A model generated the notes under the pieces. It was not told the DNA's origin, searched no databases, and saw only the letters and a program-made list of their open reading frames with translations. A stretch of DNA of 64,000 nt, taken from an uncultured Candidatus Saccharibacteria bacterium. Its GTDB lineage: Bacteria; Patescibacteriota; Saccharimonadia; Saccharimonadales; Saccharimonadaceae. Shown in pieces: positions 61,055-64,000 of the stretch; the first letter of the stretch is position 1; each line of letters begins with the position of its first letter. The stretch covers positions 55,414-119,413 of the forward strand of contig CALHWD010000019.1 of NCBI GenBank assembly GCA_938036825.1, in the 5' to 3' direction. The translations under genes were made by a program, and so were the position numbers.

Positions 61055-61375
61055 CTACATCCGGATCTCGACATCCACGCCAGCTGGCAAGCTGAGATTG
61101 TGAAGGTTGTCGATTGTCTTGGGTGTAGCATTGGTGATGTCAATCAAGCGCTTGTGGACACGCATCTCGAATGTCTCACCGCCAGTCTTGTATACGTGCG
61201 GGCTTTTTACTACTGTGTAGCTGCTGCGCCGCGTTGGTAGTGGCACAGGACCTGCGACGTTTGCGCCAGTGCGCAGGGCGGTGTCGATAATTTGCTTGGC
61301 TGATTGGTCGATCACCTTGTGGTCGTATGCCTTGAGGCGAATCCGAATCTTGAGCCCTTGGTTGTTTTGAGCCAT
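61055..61375 (-). CDS. rpsJ: 30S ribosomal protein S10
   Basis: 106 residues with the S10 signature: KIRIRLKAYDHKVID, GANVAGPVPLPTRRSSYTV, and the MRVHKRLIDI loop. S10 also serves as NusE in antitermination. The ATG at 61375 has AAAAGGAGG 5 nt upstream. In most bacteria rpsJ opens the S10 operon with rplC; here it stands alone on the strand opposite the secY-infA cluster. Its leader has a strong hairpin (61396-61440) and an extended -10 (61462-61470). Confidence 0.96.
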   Translation of the reverse strand: MAQNNQGLKIRIRLKAYDHKVIDQSAKQIIDTALRTGANVAGPVPLPTRRSSYTVVKSPHVYKTGGETFEMRVHKRLIDITNATPKTIDNLHNLSLPAGVDVEIRM

Positions 61376-61395
61376 TGCTCCTCCTTTTATGTGCA

Positions 61396-61440
61396 ACTCT
61401 GTAACTTTAGCAAGATCGAAACAAGCTAAATTATCAGAGT
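61396..61440 (-). promoter_or_regulatory. Nested hairpin in the rpsJ leader
   Basis: Outer arms ACTCTG/CAGAGT (61396-61401 and 61435-61440) and inner arms TTTAGC/GCTAAA (61406-61411 and 61425-61430) enclose a 13-nt loop. It ends about 13 nt before the ribosome site on the mRNA. Confidence 0.5.
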
Positions 61441-61461
61441 AAATTAATAATACATCTAGCA

Positions 61462-61470
61462 TTATATCAT
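61462..61470 (-). promoter_or_regulatory. Extended -10 of rpsJ
   Basis: TGA plus TATAAT on the minus strand; start near 61455, leader about 80 nt. Confidence 0.55.
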
Positions 61471-61665
61471 GAGAATATACATCGTGCGCTATTTATTATG
61501 AGCTCCCATTAGTCTGTATCCAAACATCAGCTACAAAAGCACGAATCTCTCGCATATTTTTGAGCTTAAAGCCGGATTGACAACTGACCCTTTCGCTTCT
61601 GGAGCAATTCGTGTATACTGTACTAGATATAGCGTTATAGTAGTTAGTGGCAAAAGGGACAATAT

Positions 61666-63141
61666 ATGAACTGGAAGATTATTCTTCGATCGCTCAAAAA
61701 CAAAGACATGCAAAAACGCCTTGGTATCGTGCTAGGGCTCATCGTCGCCTATCGTTTCTTGGCGCACGTGCCAGTGCCGTTGGCCGAACCAAGCCGACTC
61801 AAGGATATTATCCAGAATGTCGTATCGGCGAGTGACTTTGGTGGCTTCTTAAACATCCTGACTGGTGGAGCATTGGCCCAGCTGTCTATCGTTTTGATCG
61901 GCCTTGGGCCGTTTATTAACGCCAGCATTATTACCCAGCTCCTTACCAAAGCCATCCCAAGCCTTGAGGAGATGCACAAAGATGGTGAGTCGGGCCGACG
62001 CAAGATCAATCAGTGGACGCGTATCGCTAGTGTGCCGCTGGCGATTGCTCAATCGATCGGTATCATCTACTTTTTGCGTCAATCGGTCTTGGCTGGGAGT
62101 ACGACTGGTACGGTGGCAGGCTCGCTCCACGAGTGGATTGTCGCAGTAACGGCCCTTACTGCTGGCTCGCTGCTCTTGATGTGGCTCGGTGAGCTGATGA
62201 CAGAGCAGGGCGTTGGTAATGGTATTAGCCTACTCATCTTCGCTAGTGTAATTAGTCAGCTGCCAACCACCTTTGGGTCAATCTACTCATCGCTCTTTAA
62301 TACTCAGAATGGTTCGCTCAGCGTCTTTGGCTGGTTCTCACTACCCGTTAACCCGACAACCTTCTGGACAGTAGTTGTCCTTGGGACGATCGGCCTCATC
62401 TTGCTTTATCTCCTCGTTAAGATTAACGAAGCACAGCGCATTGTCACGATCAATTATGCCAAGCGGGTTGGCGGCAATAGCTCGTATGGTGGCATCAAGA
62501 GCATCTTGCCTATCAAGCTCATCGCTGCGGGTGTGGTACCAGTTATTTTTGCAGTGGCATTCCTCAGCTTGCCAGCTTTTGTGGGACAGCTATTACATGC
62601 GACACCTGGTGCAAATCAGCAATTAGCAAATAACCTTATCCAGTGGTTCCAGGCACCCACCGCTCAAACATATGCCACAGGTGGTCTGACAGTGCTTATT
62701 TACCCATCGATCTACTTCTTACTCGTCATTGCTTTTACCTACTTCTACACCGGTATCGTCTTTAATGCGAGCGAGATTACGGAGAGTCTTGAAAACCAAG
62801 GTGGCTTCATTGAAGGGATTCGCCCTGGCCCAACCACTGAAAAATATCTGTCACGCACCGTCAATCGGCTCAACCTGTTTGGGTCGCTTGCCCTGGGGCT
62901 TATCGCCATCATTCCGTTTGCGATCGACTACGTCTTTGCGCAGCTTGGCATTAATGCCAACAACATGGCAATCGGCGGTACGAGCTTGCTCATTGTCGTG
63001 ACGGTTGGCCTTGAGACACTCCGTCAGATTAACTCACGAGCGCTGATGGTAACATATGACGACTTCTCGGTCGATGACCTTGATACTAAGCCAAAGAAGC
63101 GTGGCTTACTCGGTCGGCGGCGTACTGCTGCAAAGGCATAA
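61666..63141 (+). CDS. secY: Protein translocase subunit SecY
   Basis: The pore of the Sec translocon. The 491 residues contain ten membrane helices, with FLNILTGGALAQLSIVLIGLGPFINASIITQLL (split over two helices, residues about 60-92), the LTAGSLLLMWLGELMTEQGVGNGISLLIF region, and FNASEITESLENQGGFIEGIRPG before helix 9. The length exceeds E. coli SecY by about 50 residues, mainly in periplasmic loops and a basic C-terminal tail. AAAGGG precedes the ATG. It has no ribosomal protein gene directly upstream on its strand, unlike the canonical spc operon. Confidence 0.96.
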   Translation: MNWKIILRSLKNKDMQKRLGIVLGLIVAYRFLAHVPVPLAEPSRLKDIIQNVVSASDFGGFLNILTGGALAQLSIVLIGLGPFINASIITQLLTKAIPSLEEMHKDGESGRRKINQWTRIASVPLAIAQSIGIIYFLRQSVLAGSTTGTVAGSLHEWIVAVTALTAGSLLLMWLGELMTEQGVGNGISLLIFASVISQLPTTFGSIYSSLFNTQNGSLSVFGWFSLPVNPTTFWTVVVLGTIGLILLYLLVKINEAQRIVTINYAKRVGGNSSYGGIKSILPIKLIAAGVVPVIFAVAFLSLPAFVGQLLHATPGANQQLANNLIQWFQAPTAQTYATGGLTVLIYPSIYFLLVIAFTYFYTGIVFNASEITESLENQGGFIEGIRPGPTTEKYLSRTVNRLNLFGSLALGLIAIIPFAIDYVFAQLGINANNMAIGGTSLLIVVTVGLETLRQINSRALMVTYDDFSVDDLDTKPKKRGLLGRRRTAAKA

Positions 63142-63163
63142 AGCTATCACTAGTATATTTCAC

Positions 63164-63199
63164 AAAAATACCGCCGCTTCTGTCTGAGGCGGTATTTTT
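63164..63199 (+). terminator. Terminator of secY
   Basis: AAAAATACCGCC (63164-63175) pairs with GGCGGTATTTTT (63188-63199). Confidence 0.85.
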
Positions 63200-63499
63200 G
63201 ATATGATCCCATATTCCATAATAATTTGCTCATGAGCCTTTAGAACGTGCGCTATGAGTGGCATAGCGCCTCATTATTGCAATTCGGATATAGAAAGAGG
63301 GAATGCAGAACCGTGGTGGAATAGGGGCTGTGAAATGATGGTGAGTTTTTAAGCCTATACATCATGAAAGCCTAGAGGATGATGCTACGTTTAGAAGTTG
63401 CTTATCGCAAAAGCTACCTCTCTTACGGCTCTATTCTGATATAAGAATAGTGCCATCCATAATCTCACAATAAATGATGCAAAAAGCTGACTACTTCTC
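63200..63499. other. Non-coding gap between secY and infA
   Basis: No gene seen. The stretch holds a perfect 8-bp stem (63249-63256 with 63262-63269, loop of 5). adk and map, which usually fill this position, are absent. Confidence 0.5.
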
Positions 63500-63528
63500 T
63501 TTACTCCTACAGAGAAATAGCGTATAAT
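63500..63528 (+). promoter_or_regulatory. Promoter of infA-rpmJ-rpsM
   Basis: TTTACT (63500-63505) and TATAAT (63523-63528), spacing 17 bp; start near 63535, leader about 10 nt. Confidence 0.65.
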
Positions 63529-63544
63529 ACGAAGCTGTATATCT

Positions 63545-63769
63545 ATGGCAAGTTCGAAAGAAGTTATCAAATTGCGCGGCAAGGTAGTGGAAGCACTGCC
63601 TAATACGCAATTTAAGGTAGAATTAGAGAACGGCCTAAGCATTATCGCTCATATCAGCGGCAAGATGCGCAAGCATCACATCCGTTTGGTCCCAGGCGAT
63701 ACCGTGGAAGTCGAGTTAACCCCATACGATCTCACGAAGGGTAGAATCGTCTTCCGCGCACGCGTTTAA
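63545..63769 (+). CDS. infA: Translation initiation factor IF-1
   Basis: A 74-residue OB-fold protein that occupies the A site during initiation. It shows the family blocks KLRGKVVEALPNTQFKVEL, GLSIIAHISGKMRKHHIRL (two blocks) and PGDTVEVELTPYDLTKGRI. Length is typical. With only about 10 nt of leader there is no room for a good Shine-Dalgarno sequence. It heads the infA-rpmJ-rpsM run. Confidence 0.96.
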   Translation: MASSKEVIKLRGKVVEALPNTQFKVELENGLSIIAHISGKMRKHHIRLVPGDTVEVELTPYDLTKGRIVFRARV

Positions 63770-63846
63770 TAACGTAGAGCGGCGGCCTGATATCACCGCT
63801 GTTCTCAGTAACGGCAGGTTTTTCCTGTAGGGAGATTTGTACGCTC

Positions 63847-63963
63847 ATGAAAGTTCGTGCGAGTGTCAAAAAGATCAGCCCCGATGATCAGCTGGTCCGG
63901 CGCAAAGGCCGACTCCGTGTCATCAACAAGAAAAAACCTAAGAATAAGCAAAGGCAGGGTTAA
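63847..63963 (+). CDS. rpmJ: 50S ribosomal protein L36, zinc-ligand-free form
   Basis: 38 residues: the MKVRASVKK start and the C-terminal KNKQRQG identify L36. In the zinc-ribbon form, Cys at 11, 14 and 27 and His at about 33 bind zinc; here those positions are Ser, Asp, Asn and Asn, with everything else aligning without gaps. It lies between infA and rpsM as usual. A GGGAG site is 14-18 nt upstream of the ATG, farther than normal. Confidence 0.95.
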   Translation: MKVRASVKKISPDDQLVRRKGRLRVINKKKPKNKQRQG

Positions 63964-63965
63964 GC

Positions 63966-64000
63966 ATGGCTCGAATTGCTGGGGTAGTTATCCCAACAGA
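63966..64000 (+). CDS. rpsM: 30S ribosomal protein S13, 5' end only
   Basis: ATG at 63966, two bases after the rpmJ stop; the visible residues MARIAGVVIPT are the typical S13 N-terminus. The gene runs off the window. Confidence 0.9.
   Translation, partial: MARIAGVVIPT

Noticed and set aside
1..64000. Search for CRISPR arrays, insertion sequences, prophage or rRNA
   Set aside because: No regular repeat arrays, transposase, integrase or rRNA sequence was recognised by eye.

Overview
The window looks like a piece of a small, host-dependent Candidate Phyla Radiation genome, most likely Candidatus Saccharibacteria (TM7). This rests on gene content: core information-processing genes, almost no biosynthesis, many short lipoproteins or membrane-anchored proteins with few recognisable relatives, a type IV pilin and a membrane-anchored nuclease. 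TGA acts as a normal stop (ATGA overlaps at 24533-24536 and 55928-55931), which argues against the UGA-recoding CPR lineages. The phylum is an inference from protein character, not from a marker-gene tree.

Layout: 1-3.9 kb, end of an unknown gene, a lipoprotein, rplS, small membrane proteins. 4.1-9.3 kb, an RNase HII-YraN fusion, an M1 aminopeptidase, and a DUF1524-type nuclease overlapping a HAD hydrolase. 9.3-17.9 kb, nusA, clpC behind a CIRCE operator, a run clpC / HELLH-motif protein / radA / PIN-TRAM protein, and an inositol-monophosphatase-like gene. 18-25.4 kb, a class A penicillin-binding protein, tyrS, a HAD hydrolase, a CYTH protein, tRNA-Leu(TAG), rsmD and a PLC/P1-like protein. 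25.7-31 kb, recG, an FAD-linked oxidase and an AstD-like aldehyde dehydrogenase. 31-36.4 kb is the accessory stretch: membrane proteins, a short CinA-type domain, a gene split by an amber codon, a hairpin-rich non-coding stretch, a methyltransferase, DUF2797 and tRNA-Leu(CAG). 36.4-49.2 kb, a TrmH-type methyltransferase, hisS, tig, clpP behind a second CIRCE, and rpoBC. 49.2-58.2 kb, an FAD amine-oxidase-like enzyme, a pilin, fusA, hsp20, a three-gene polar amino acid ABC transporter and DUF4253. 58.2-64 kb, tuf, a degenerate M16 protein, a detached rpsJ, secY, then infA-rpmJ-rpsM running off the end.

The most interesting signals are these. (1) RpoC has lost the cysteines of both conserved zinc sites, and L36 has lost all four zinc ligands, which suggests zinc-independent core machinery. 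(2) Many genes start 5-7 nt after a good -10 hexamer, implying widespread leaderless transcripts. (3) clpC and clpP share matching CIRCE elements that overlap the -35 box of their promoters, giving an HrcA-type protease regulon. (4) rnhB and yraN are fused. (5) rpsJ stands alone with a structured leader, and adk and map are absent between secY and infA.
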